This document shows positions 1-6,693 of a DNA stretch of 16,823 nucleotides, piece after piece. The notes below the pieces were generated by a model, which made no database searches, was not told the origin of the DNA, and saw nothing but the letters and a program-made list of their open reading frames with translations. A program made the position numbers and the translations under genes. The DNA is taken from positions 1 through 16,823 of the forward strand of contig URYE01000064.1 in the NCBI GenBank assembly GCA_900551945.1, in the 5' to 3' direction. Each line of letters opens with the position of its first letter. Within the stretch, counting starts at the first letter, position 1. Origin of the DNA: an uncultured Eubacterium sp. (lineage in GTDB: Bacteria; Bacillota; Clostridia; Lachnospirales; Lachnospiraceae).

Positions 1-80
1 ATGACATTCACTTCAACGGAAAGGGTCTCGCCGCCGACGCTTGTCCATGCAAGTCCGCGGGCAACGCCCACCTCGTCTTT
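1..80 (-). other. lon: Lon protease fragment, GC-rich, fused in frame to the YdjM gene
   Basis: The minus strand encodes DEVGVARGLAWTSVGGE and a following SVEVNV, the conserved start of the LonA proteolytic domain (the VG-x-x-x-GLAWT-x-VGG motif). The catalytic Ser-Lys pair would lie beyond the edge. By my count these 80 bases are about 59% G+C, against about 34% in the next 80. The join falls in an A-rich stretch around 72-90 that codes for N-K-K, compatible with both genes. The fragment is most simply explained as sequence joined from another locus or organism at a contig end. Confidence 0.8.
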
Positions 81-539
81 TTTGTTCATCATATCAAGTA
101 CTATGTGAGATACCATTGCAACCGCAAAAGGCATCATCATATCAGGGAATATGTAAAATACAATTAAACTAAATAATAAAACACCTAACGCAGAATGTGT
201 AAATGTTCTATGCGGAAACTCCTTACATACTATACATGTTACAATAAACACTGCTATTCCTGATAAAAGTCGATACATATTACTTTCTTCTAATATCATT
301 GTCATAATACTAAAATTAAACCTATAATTAATATATCCTTCAATTATAGAAAGTATAACAATAATGCCTAAAATAGTATTAAATGCACTTCTTGAATTAG
401 ATGTCTTTATGTCTATGTCACATATTAATGACCCGATTATTGCTGCACCAGTGCATACAATTAAATCACTAAGTGTCATAGGTCTTATAATAACTAAAGC
501 CGAAGCTACACCCATAGCTAAATGTGTCTTTCCACTCAT
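1..539 (-). CDS. YdjM/DUF457-like membrane protein, partial, ending in a Lon-derived tail
   Basis: The reading frame opens at an ATG at 539 with AAGGAG five bases upstream and runs off the left edge (179 codons). Residues 1-154 look like the YdjM/DUF457 family of membrane-bound putative metal-dependent hydrolases: MSGKTH at the N-terminus, DID at 41-43, HRTFTHS at 110-116 and SHIVLDMMNKK at 144-154, with about five hydrophobic segments between them. The His and Asp motifs are the presumed metal ligands of the family. Biochemical function is not established; some members are linked to the LexA/SOS response. From about residue 155 the frame continues as DEVGVARGLAWTSVGGE, which is Lon protease and not this family. 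The natural C-terminus is therefore missing or replaced. Family call for the N-terminal part is good; the whole chain is probably not a natural protein. Confidence 0.75.
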   Translation of the reverse strand, partial: MSGKTHLAMGVASALVIIRPMTLSDLIVCTGAAIIGSLICDIDIKTSNSRSAFNTILGIIVILSIIEGYINYRFNFSIMTMILEESNMYRLLSGIAVFIVTCIVCKEFPHRTFTHSALGVLLFSLIVFYIFPDMMMPFAVAMVSHIVLDMMNKKDEVGVARGLAWTSVGGETLSVEVNV

Positions 540-613
540 AATATCTCCTTTGTATGGTATGCCATGTTTACAGATATGTAATAAAATTAGGTAACTTACT
601 TAATGACTCCAAA

Positions 614-629
614 CACAAGAACACTTGTT
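614..629. promoter_or_regulatory. CAAG/CTTG dyad over the predicted start of the YdjM-like gene
   Basis: ACAAG (615-619) and CTTGT (624-628) form a five-base inverted repeat with a four-base centre, placed at about +2 to +18 of the promoter at 639-667. No U-tract follows on either strand, so it is unlikely to be an intrinsic terminator. It resembles the dyad at 1746-1767 on the other side of the Phd-fusion gene. An operator role is inferred from position only. Confidence 0.3.
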
Positions 630-638
630 CTGCTATTT

Positions 639-667
639 ATTATATCAAATTTTCTTATAATTGTCCA
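639..667 (-). promoter_or_regulatory. Sigma-A-type promoter for the YdjM-like gene
   Basis: On the minus strand, TGGACA (662-667, five of six to the -35 consensus) and a perfect TATAAT (639-644) are separated by 17 bases. The predicted start falls near 631, about 90 bases upstream of the ATG. The promoter begins right after the stop codon of the Phd-fusion gene, so the YdjM-like gene is probably transcribed separately. A CAAG/CTTG dyad (614-629) covers the predicted start site. Confidence 0.6.
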
Positions 668-670
668 GTA

Positions 671-1687
671 TTATACTTTTTTATATTCGCATAATTCTTC
701 TATATTACCAACTTCAACAATTGAAGGATTAGTAGCTACATCAAGCTTTATTTTTTGGTCAATTATTTTTCTAAGGTCATATCCTAAATACTCCCAATAT
801 TCGCTTAACAATGTTTTGATTGTAAATTGTGTGTCAACTTTTGCTTCCCTTAATTTTCTTGATGCAATAAAAACCATTTTTGATATTACCCATTGATTAA
901 GAGATATTCTATGTAATTCTTCTACCCACTGTGAGCATATTAAATATCTTTTTGAATTAACTTCAATTACTGTTTCATAGTATCTATTATATCCCTTGCT
1001 ATCCCTTTTAGCACTGTCTACATCTTCTTCTGGTTTTAACTCTTTTAATAAAGGATAACTAAGTCCAAAGATATTTTTACAATAAAACAAGTCGAGAAAA
1101 CCGCTTATTTCATCAGCTTTTATTTCTCCATTAAAAATAAGTGTGGCAAATATTCCATGAGCCATTTTTCCTATTTTAAGTGAATATTTATTAGAGTTTT
1201 CACCATTTAATTCTTTAAATGCTAAAGAGCTTTCTTTTTCAATAATTTCTTTTGCTTTATTAATTGTTGCTGTTCCAATTCGTGATGAATTTAAAATGTT
1301 ATTTAAAGCAGCTATTTGAAGTCCTTCTTTAAAGATTTTTCTAGCTGTAGAGCTTCTACTTCTTCTTGAGGCTAATGTGAAGTTATCTTTTATTAGAGCT
1401 TCTTCTGGGTTAATATCATCTTTAAATATGTAATAATAATCTACAAAAACTTTTTTACCTACTTTATTTATAAGTGTTTCCAGATTTTCATTATTTTCCG
1501 GAGAAGCTTCGTAATTTTCTTTCATTTTATCAAACATCATATCATATTGTTCGATACTCATTACAACATAAGATGGTTTGTCATTTTCAAATATATAGAC
1601 TTCACCATTTTCAGATATTTTCTTTTTTAGACTTTTAAAATTTTTTAAATCTTTTGTTGTAATAATTTTAGAAGATTCTATTGACAT
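671..1687 (-). CDS. Phd/YefM antitoxin-like domain fused to an uncharacterised C-terminal region
   Basis: The 338-residue protein starts at an ATG with GAGGT five bases upstream. Residues 8-60 look like a Phd/YefM DNA-binding antitoxin domain: IITTKDL, then EVYIFENDKPSYVVMSIEQYD (split here at 29-42 and 43-49), the usual strand-turn-strand plus helix. Residues 68-152 are helical and basic, with ASRRSRSSTARKIFKEG near 107-122 and a repeat-like INKAKEIIEKE end. Residues 170-265 contain FYCKNIFGLSYPLL and GYNRYYETVIEVNSKRYLICSQW, which I cannot assign to a named family. The last 50 residues are helical. Ordinary Phd/YefM proteins are 70-90 residues and sit beside a small toxin gene; none is visible here (neighbours are YdjM-like and FNT). 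It may be a stand-alone regulator or a defence-related protein; function is unknown. Confidence 0.7.
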   Translation of the reverse strand: MSIESSKIITTKDLKNFKSLKKKISENGEVYIFENDKPSYVVMSIEQYDMMFDKMKENYEASPENNENLETLINKVGKKVFVDYYYIFKDDINPEEALIKDNFTLASRRSRSSTARKIFKEGLQIAALNNILNSSRIGTATINKAKEIIEKESSLAFKELNGENSNKYSLKIGKMAHGIFATLIFNGEIKADEISGFLDLFYCKNIFGLSYPLLKELKPEEDVDSAKRDSKGYNRYYETVIEVNSKRYLICSQWVEELHRISLNQWVISKMVFIASRKLREAKVDTQFTIKTLLSEYWEYLGYDLRKIIDQKIKLDVATNPSIVEVGNIEELCEYKKV

Positions 1688-1745
1688 AAAAACCTCATTT
1701 CTAATACTTTTATTTACTCAAACAACGCACCAAAATCACTTCTTG

Positions 1746-1767
1746 CACAAGACATGTATGACTTGTG
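1746..1767. promoter_or_regulatory. 22-bp dyad upstream of the Phd-fusion gene, candidate operator
   Basis: CACAAG (1746-1751) and CTTGTG (1762-1767) are perfect inverted arms. They continue inward through one A:A mismatch to CAT (1753-1755) and ATG (1758-1760), giving nine of ten paired positions around a GT centre. The dyad lies between the FNT stop codon and the ATG at 1687. No T-run follows on either strand, so a terminator is unlikely. Phd and YefM proteins bind short palindromes at their own promoters, so autoregulation is a reasonable inference, not shown. Confidence 0.4.
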
Positions 1768-1779
1768 ATAACTCTATAA

Positions 1780-2541
1780 TTATTTATCACTACTCATTAA
1801 CTTTAATGGAAGCGCAAGTAAAATAGCACCTCCTACGATATTTCCAAGTGTAACAAATATCATACTTTTAGCAACGGCAGCAAGGTTTATTCCACCAAGT
1901 AAAAGATATGCTACAGAAAATGTTCCCATATTTGCAACACAATGCTCAAAACCTGCGGCTACAAATGCCATTATAACACAAAACATTACAACAAGTTTAC
2001 CACTTTCTGATTTCATTCTTGTTCCTGTAAGAACAGCAATGCACACACAGAAATTACAAAGCACACCTCTTAAGAATAATTGTAAAGGTGCTATGTCAAG
2101 TTTTCCTGCTATAAAACTATTATAGTAATCTATAAGTATCTGTCTTGAAGCGCCACTTCCAACAAATAATGCACTTAGAAAAAATGCTCCTATAAAGTTA
2201 CCGATAAAGCTAATAATCCATATTTTTAATACTTTACTAACAGTACATGAATGGTTGTAAAATCCCATTGCCATAACCATATTATTACCTGTAAATAGTT
2301 CTCCGCCTATAAATACTATTAATACGATAGCAATTGAAAATAAAAATGCTCCTAACAACTTTCCAAACTGTGGAAATGTTGGATACAATACGGCAGCAGA
2401 TACATTTGATAAAATAGTTGCAACAACTATAAAAAAGCCAGCAAGAATTGCTCTTAAAAAGTACTTGCCAAAGTAATTGTCACATAAATCTGCCTTGTTT
2501 TTTGCTGCTTGTGCCATTGAAGCTACATCTTCAGTCAACAT
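1780..2541 (-). CDS. Formate/nitrite transporter (FNT) family channel
   Basis: The product is 253 residues, the normal length for FNT pentameric channels of the cytoplasmic membrane, which pass small monovalent anions (formate, nitrite or hydrosulfide). Family signatures are all present: GGELFTGNN at 79-87 (the broken-helix loop region), FLRGVLCNFCVCIAV at 156-170, AGFEHCVANM at 196-205 with the central pore His200, and TLGNIVGGA near 231-239. Six hydrophobic segments are apparent. The ATG at 2541 is preceded by GAGAGG about ten bases upstream, and a near-consensus promoter lies at 2585-2613. Substrate cannot be fixed from sequence: FocA, NirC, FdhC and the hydrosulfide channel share these motifs, and no formate or nitrite enzyme gene is adjacent. 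Confidence 0.9.
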   Translation of the reverse strand: MLTEDVASMAQAAKNKADLCDNYFGKYFLRAILAGFFIVVATILSNVSAAVLYPTFPQFGKLLGAFLFSIAIVLIVFIGGELFTGNNMVMAMGFYNHSCTVSKVLKIWIISFIGNFIGAFFLSALFVGSGASRQILIDYYNSFIAGKLDIAPLQLFLRGVLCNFCVCIAVLTGTRMKSESGKLVVMFCVIMAFVAAGFEHCVANMGTFSVAYLLLGGINLAAVAKSMIFVTLGNIVGGAILLALPLKLMSSDK

Positions 2542-2584
2542 AAATTTTTTCCTCTCTTTATTAAATTTTTCTTAAAACTTTAAA

Positions 2585-2613
2585 ATTATATCACCTAAAG
2601 ATTTTATTTTCAA
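2585..2613 (-). promoter_or_regulatory. Sigma-A-type promoter for the FNT channel gene
   Basis: On the minus strand TTGAAA (2608-2613) and a perfect TATAAT (2585-2590) are spaced by 17 bases. The predicted start is near 2578, leaving a leader of about 37 bases before the ATG at 2541. It lies wholly in the 96-bp gap after the LacI-family gene, so the channel is probably transcribed independently of that gene. Confidence 0.7.
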
Positions 2614-2637
2614 TGCAAATTTATAGAGTTCTTAAAA

Positions 2638-3639
2638 TTATGCTATAGTTGTATTACCTTGTATTATTTCATATTCAAGTTGTATATGTTGATTTGTAAT
2701 ACTATTTCCATTAATTATACGAAGTAACATTCTTACCGCTTCCATACCACATTCTCTATAAAATAGGTGAGTTGTAGTAAGACTTGGTGTAATGATACTG
2801 CTAATTCTATTATGTCCAATGCCTGTAACTTGTATATCATTTGGTATTCGTAAGCCTTTTTCTTTTATTGCTTTTATAGCACCTATCGCAATATTATCTG
2901 TTGCACAAAATATCCCATCTATTCGTTTACCACTTGATAAAATATTTTTCGTAACTTGATAACCACTTTCTATTGAGAATTCCGCTTCTCTTACTAAATC
3001 TAGATTAAGTGTTATATTATTTTTTGTTAATGTATCCTTAAACCCATCAAATCTGTCTTTTCCCGTAGCAATATCATTTTGTGTTATACCTATATACATA
3101 ATATTTTTACAACCTGAGTTAATCAACTTTTGAGTCATTGCTGTAGCTGCTCCATAATCATTGTGATATACACAAGGACATTCTTCAAAATTTTGCCCAG
3201 TTACGACAATTGGTATACTTGATTTTTTAAGAAGGTTTTTGTGGGCTTTTGTATAAAAAGTTCCAATAAGAATTATGCCATCAACAGGATTATTTTCAAA
3301 TAATTTAATATATTCAATTTCTTTATCAGCATTATTGCTTGTGCTTGCAAAAAGCAATTCGTAATTAGTCTGGGTAATCTCAGAGCTTATTCCATCTAAT
3401 AATCTTGCTACTGACTCAGAACTTATTCTTGGAACAATAACGCCAATTTTATTTGTTTTTCTTGTTCGTAACATCTGTGCTTGCTTTGATGGTTTATAAC
3501 CAGTTGTTGAGATTGCATTTGCAATTGCTTCCTTTTTTTCACTACTAATATATCCATCATTAAGATATCTTGAAACTGCTGATACTGAAACTCCTGCCAA
3601 ATCTGCAACAGCTTTAATACTAATTCTTTTACTGTCCAT
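2638..3639 (-). CDS. LacI-family transcriptional regulator
   Basis: This is a 333-residue LacI/GalR-type repressor. ISIKAVADLAGVSVSAVSRY (6-25) is the helix-turn-helix, GYKPSKQAQMLRT (47-59) the hinge, and from residue 64 (KIGVIVP) the periplasmic-binding-protein-like effector domain, ending with TDNIAIGAIKAI and VTGIGHNRISSII. Such proteins bind a palindromic operator and usually sense a sugar. I chose the ATG at 3639 because GGAGGC sits seven bases upstream; a longer version from a TTG at 3654 would put that Shine-Dalgarno inside the gene. No sugar-uptake or glycosidase gene is visible nearby, so target and ligand are unknown. It is divergent from cbiG across a 770-bp spacer, and control of cbiG is conceivable but unsupported. 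Confidence 0.93.
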   Translation of the reverse strand: MDSKRISIKAVADLAGVSVSAVSRYLNDGYISSEKKEAIANAISTTGYKPSKQAQMLRTRKTNKIGVIVPRISSESVARLLDGISSEITQTNYELLFASTSNNADKEIEYIKLFENNPVDGIILIGTFYTKAHKNLLKKSSIPIVVTGQNFEECPCVYHNDYGAATAMTQKLINSGCKNIMYIGITQNDIATGKDRFDGFKDTLTKNNITLNLDLVREAEFSIESGYQVTKNILSSGKRIDGIFCATDNIAIGAIKAIKEKGLRIPNDIQVTGIGHNRISSIITPSLTTTHLFYRECGMEAVRMLLRIINGNSITNQHIQLEYEIIQGNTTIA

Positions 3640-4409
3640 AAAATTCGCCTCCAAAGTCTAACCTATATAGAGTCATTTGATACATATTTTCTATAAAAAT
3701 AATACAATAAACCTATTGCCATAACTCTTATAAAGTTAAATTATTAAATATTTTTGAATTAATACTTTAGTTTCAAAGAATATAATACTTTTTTTGTTAT
3801 TTTACAATAATTAATACACAAAAAATACAATTATAAGCACTAAACTTTAATACAAAATTAATATATAATTTTATGAATCTTAAAACAATTATTACTTAAT
3901 AATTAGATATTAATATTTGTGATTTATATTGTTATAAATTATATGGAAGTCATTAAAGTAATTATTTTGATGATTGATTAAGAAATATATTTTGATATTT
4001 TTAATACTTTTTAATTATTGTGTTTACTTTTTGTTGTGTGGTGGGTTGTGTTTTTGTAATAAAAATCACATATGTAGTCAATATTAGCTTTTATATAAAT
4101 ATTAGAAATACAAAAACTTTACAAATTCATTATTCACTTAACAATAAAATCCCCTATCCCATTATCTGATGTTAAATAATTTTATTAATTCTTTATTCTA
4201 TCTTAAATTTATATCTCAAATTCATACCTAATACATTGGCTAAATTAAAAATTTATGTTAAACTTTTTAATTAACAGAATATCACCACTACTACTATTTA
4301 TCAAAAGAACTTTAACATCTAATAAAAGCCAATTGTACATACTCACATTTACTGCCAAACATAACAAATGTTAATGACTTATCATATTAAATTTATTTAG
4401 GAGAAATAT
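3640..4409. other. AT-rich divergent intergenic region, no gene seen
   Basis: This 770-bp spacer separates the divergent LacI-family gene and cbiG, so it should hold both promoters, but I could not find a convincing -35/-10 pair at a proper distance from either gene. No cobalamin-riboswitch B12 box, tRNA or conserved ORF is visible; short ATG frames such as the 12-codon one at about 3943 lack a ribosome binding site. The one compositional oddity is a 30-base run of only G and T at 4028-4057. A ribosome binding site AGGAG for cbiG is at 4399-4403. Confidence 0.6.
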
Positions 4410-5552
4410 ATGGAAATTGTTATTTTTTCATTCACAAAGAAAGCTTCTCAATTATCAACTACTTTAAACCACAAGTTAAATAAAGAAGCTTTTGAATTTA
4501 TTACAAACTTAAATTGTAAAAATAAAAACGAAAATAATCTAATTTATAATATAACGTCTTATACACCTAAAAAATATATAATCAACGATACCTTGACTGA
4601 ACTTCCCAGCAGTTTGCAAAATACAGTTCAACAATATTTCAAGTCAGAAAATGTACTTATATTTATAAGTGCCTGTGGTATTGCTGTTCGTTCTATAGCA
4701 CCATTTGTAAAAAACAAAACAACAGACCCCTGCGTTCTTGTAATTGATGAACTAGGACAATTTGTAATCTCACTTCTTTCTGGGCATATAGGCTGTGGTA
4801 ATGATTTTACTAAAAAAATAGCCAAACTAATAAATGCAGCTCCTATAATATCAACAGCTACCGACTTAAATAACAAGTTTTCCGTTGATGTATTTGCAAG
4901 AAAGAATAATCTGTTTATTAATAATATGAATATTGCAAAGGATATATCTGCTTCTATTTTAAATGATGTTGAAGTGGGGCTTTTTGCTGATTATAATATA
5001 GAATTGAATGGAAATATTCCAACTGAATTAATACTTATAAACAAACAAGAGTGTAAAGTTAAAACTACTGATAACTTCCCAATTACAACTTTAGAATATG
5101 GATTTACCATTAGTGCTTTTATTAATTGCAATGTATTTATACATACACTTAACCTTATTCCACGTCAAGTTGTAATAGGAATTGGTTGTAAACGCAATAC
5201 ATCACCACAATTACTAAATGCTTTTGTTAAAAATACATTAGACAAATACAATATTTCACCAAAAGCTGTTGCTGCTATCACAAGCATAGACATTAAAAAG
5301 AATGAAAAAGCAATAATAGAACTGTCAAAAGAATATAATTGCCCATTTGTTACTTATAGTGCAGATACGTTAAGAAATGTAGCTGGACAATTTTCACATT
5401 CTGACTTTGTTGCAAATGTTACTGGTGTTGATAATGTTTGTGAACGTGCAACTATGTGTTATAGTAAAGCAGAAGAATTATTTTTACCCAAAACAAAAGG
5501 TGACGGAGTCACAATTGCACTCTCATTTTTAAAAATGAATATTTGTTTTTAA
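4410..5552 (+). CDS. cbiG: Cobalt-precorrin-5A hydrolase CbiG
   Basis: CbiG opens the delta-lactone of cobalt-precorrin-5A and releases the C2 unit as acetaldehyde, the ring-contraction step peculiar to the anaerobic corrin pathway (cytosol). The 380-residue protein has the three CbiG regions: N-terminal core with CGIAVRSIAP (89-98), DPCVLVIDELG (106-116), SLLSGHIG (121-128) and STATD (148-152); a less conserved middle; and a C-terminal domain from about 252 with VIGIGCKRNTS (255-265). Length is normal. AGGAG lies six bases before the ATG. cbiJ follows after 19 bases on the same strand, so the two should be co-transcribed. Presence of CbiG points to cobalt-early (anaerobic) synthesis. Confidence 0.95.
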   Translation: MEIVIFSFTKKASQLSTTLNHKLNKEAFEFITNLNCKNKNENNLIYNITSYTPKKYIINDTLTELPSSLQNTVQQYFKSENVLIFISACGIAVRSIAPFVKNKTTDPCVLVIDELGQFVISLLSGHIGCGNDFTKKIAKLINAAPIISTATDLNNKFSVDVFARKNNLFINNMNIAKDISASILNDVEVGLFADYNIELNGNIPTELILINKQECKVKTTDNFPITTLEYGFTISAFINCNVFIHTLNLIPRQVVIGIGCKRNTSPQLLNAFVKNTLDKYNISPKAVAAITSIDIKKNEKAIIELSKEYNCPFVTYSADTLRNVAGQFSHSDFVANVTGVDNVCERATMCYSKAEELFLPKTKGDGVTIALSFLKMNICF

Positions 5553-5571
5553 GGCGAAAGAAAGGACATAT

Positions 5572-6369
5572 GTGGTCAATATGAGTATAAAAGATAATTT
5601 TAATATTTCTAATTCTAATAAACACTATTTAATATTTGCTGGAACTACGGAAGGTCGTATGTTAATTGAACAACTACTAACTTCACCAAATATACAAATC
5701 ACAGCTTGTACTGCTACTGAATACGGCAAAGTGCTACTCCCCTCATCAGATAGATTAACTATAAGTTCAAAACGCCTTGATGAGCAACAAATGATATCTC
5801 TTATGCAAAATAATAACTTCAACGCCGTTATAGACACAACTCACCCTTATGCTGTAATTGTATCGGAAAACATAAAAAAATCAGCAGATATTACAGGTAT
5901 TCCCTATATCCGCCTATTACGTCCAAAACAAACGATTAATGACTTTGAAAATGTTAAATTTGTTTCCTCTATAGAAGAAGCTATATCATATCTATCTTCT
6001 ACTACTGAAAATATTCTTTCTACTATTGGAAGCAAAGAACTTGCAAAGCTTTGTGAAATTTCAGATTATAAAGAACGCATATTTGCAAGAATACTGCCTT
6101 TACCCGATATGGTAAAACAGTGCTTTGATATGGGCTTTACAGGCAAACACTTAATCTGTATGCAGGGTCCATTTTCAGAAGAATTAAATACTGCACTAAT
6201 CCACCAATTCAATATAAAATACACCCTTACAAAAGACTCTGGAAAATTAGGTGGCTTTATTGAAAAAGTCAACAGTGCAAAAAATACTAATACTATCCTT
6301 GTAGTAATAGGCAGACCAAAGGTTGAACAAGGTTTTAGTTATGATGAAGTCATAAAAATGTTACTATAA
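5572..6369 (+). CDS. cbiJ: Cobalt-precorrin-6A reductase CbiJ/CobK
   Basis: CbiJ reduces cobalt-precorrin-6A to 6B with a reduced nicotinamide nucleotide. Family motifs are FAGTTEGR (22-29, nucleotide-binding loop), DTTHPYA (88-94), PYIRLLRP (111-118), TIGSKEL (151-157) and KDSGKLGGF (221-229). The 265-residue length is typical. The start is uncertain: AAAGGA at 5561-5566 is five bases from the GTG at 5572 and fourteen from the ATG at 5581. I prefer the GTG on spacing, which adds three residues. The gene is 19 bases downstream of cbiG and ends in a convergent spacer with no clear terminator immediately after it. Confidence 0.93.
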   Translation: MVNMSIKDNFNISNSNKHYLIFAGTTEGRMLIEQLLTSPNIQITACTATEYGKVLLPSSDRLTISSKRLDEQQMISLMQNNNFNAVIDTTHPYAVIVSENIKKSADITGIPYIRLLRPKQTINDFENVKFVSSIEEAISYLSSTTENILSTIGSKELAKLCEISDYKERIFARILPLPDMVKQCFDMGFTGKHLICMQGPFSEELNTALIHQFNIKYTLTKDSGKLGGFIEKVNSAKNTNTILVVIGRPKVEQGFSYDEVIKMLL

Positions 6370-6480
6370 ATATAAAAATTTGACTACTCTCCACAGCAAG
6401 CTATTGAATTTTTCGCTACTTATTTATAACGCTTAAGTTTTATATTTCTACAAACTTAGTATCAGTAGTATATAAACTAA

Positions 6481-6580
6481 ATACACCATTGAAAGAACTG
6501 TCAACTACATTTGTATGCCATTATTGAACTAATATGTTCGCCACATACAAATATAGCTGATTGCACTTTTAATGGTGTAT
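6481..6580. repeat. 100-bp near-palindromic element, MITE-like
   Basis: The two 15-base ends (6481-6495 and 6566-6580) are inverted copies matching at 14 of 15 positions, the odd pair being a G:T. On the same dyad axis (6530.5) lies a second perfect nine-base inverted pair, ATTTGTATG at 6509-6517 and CATACAAAT at 6544-6552; seven of the 13 positions between them also pair. A transcript would fold into a long hairpin with a ~26-base loop. There is no U-tract beside it as in a simple terminator. The ends can be read as TA|CACC...GGTG|TA, as expected for an IS630/mariner-type MITE inserted at TA, but the palindrome itself forces that pattern. No second copy is present in the window. Confidence 0.6.
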
Positions 6581-6591
6581 AATAATATAAG

Positions 6592-6693
6592 TTATTCGAT
6601 ATTATTTTTAAATTCTATTAACTCATTATATTTTGTTTGAGATATCATCACAACATTTTTACCATTTTGCTGTGTTATAAGTATGTCTTTAAC
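6592..6693 (-). pseudogene. Remnant of a Phd/YefM-family antitoxin gene
   Basis: A 33-codon minus-strand frame encodes DILITQQNGKNVVMISQTKY then NELIEF, the core of a Phd/YefM antitoxin (typically: gep-v-ITk-nGk-vVlIS-eeYn-L-E). A stop codon lies directly upstream in frame and no start codon exists before the conserved part, so the N-terminal DNA-binding strand and helix are absent; the frame also ends about where the variable toxin-binding tail would begin. The remnant overlaps the last 19 bases of the CobC-like gene in another frame and abuts the palindromic element. No toxin gene remains beside it. Too short for certainty, but the motif spacing is characteristic. Confidence 0.55.

Noticed and set aside
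603..896. Plus-strand hydrophobic frame of 97 codons at the left
   Set aside because: Most of it lies antisense to the C-terminal part of the Phd-fusion gene, with no good ribosome binding site; the minus-strand frame is much longer and has domain similarity.
3943..3981. Twelve-codon ATG frame in the cbiG/lacI spacer
   Set aside because: No ribosome binding site and no recognisable sequence; AT-rich spacers produce such frames freely.
4068..5584. Similar 19-base strings (ACATATGT.GTCAATAT) at 4068-4086 and 5566-5584
   Set aside because: They match at 17 of 19 positions, but in 17 kb of AT-rich DNA several such pairs are expected by chance, and the second overlaps the cbiJ start.
5570..5584. 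Four-codon minicistron ATG-TGG-TCA-ATA-TGA before cbiJ
   Set aside because: Only three bases separate AAAGGA from this ATG, too close for good initiation; the GTG at 5572 or ATG at 5581 explain the site better.
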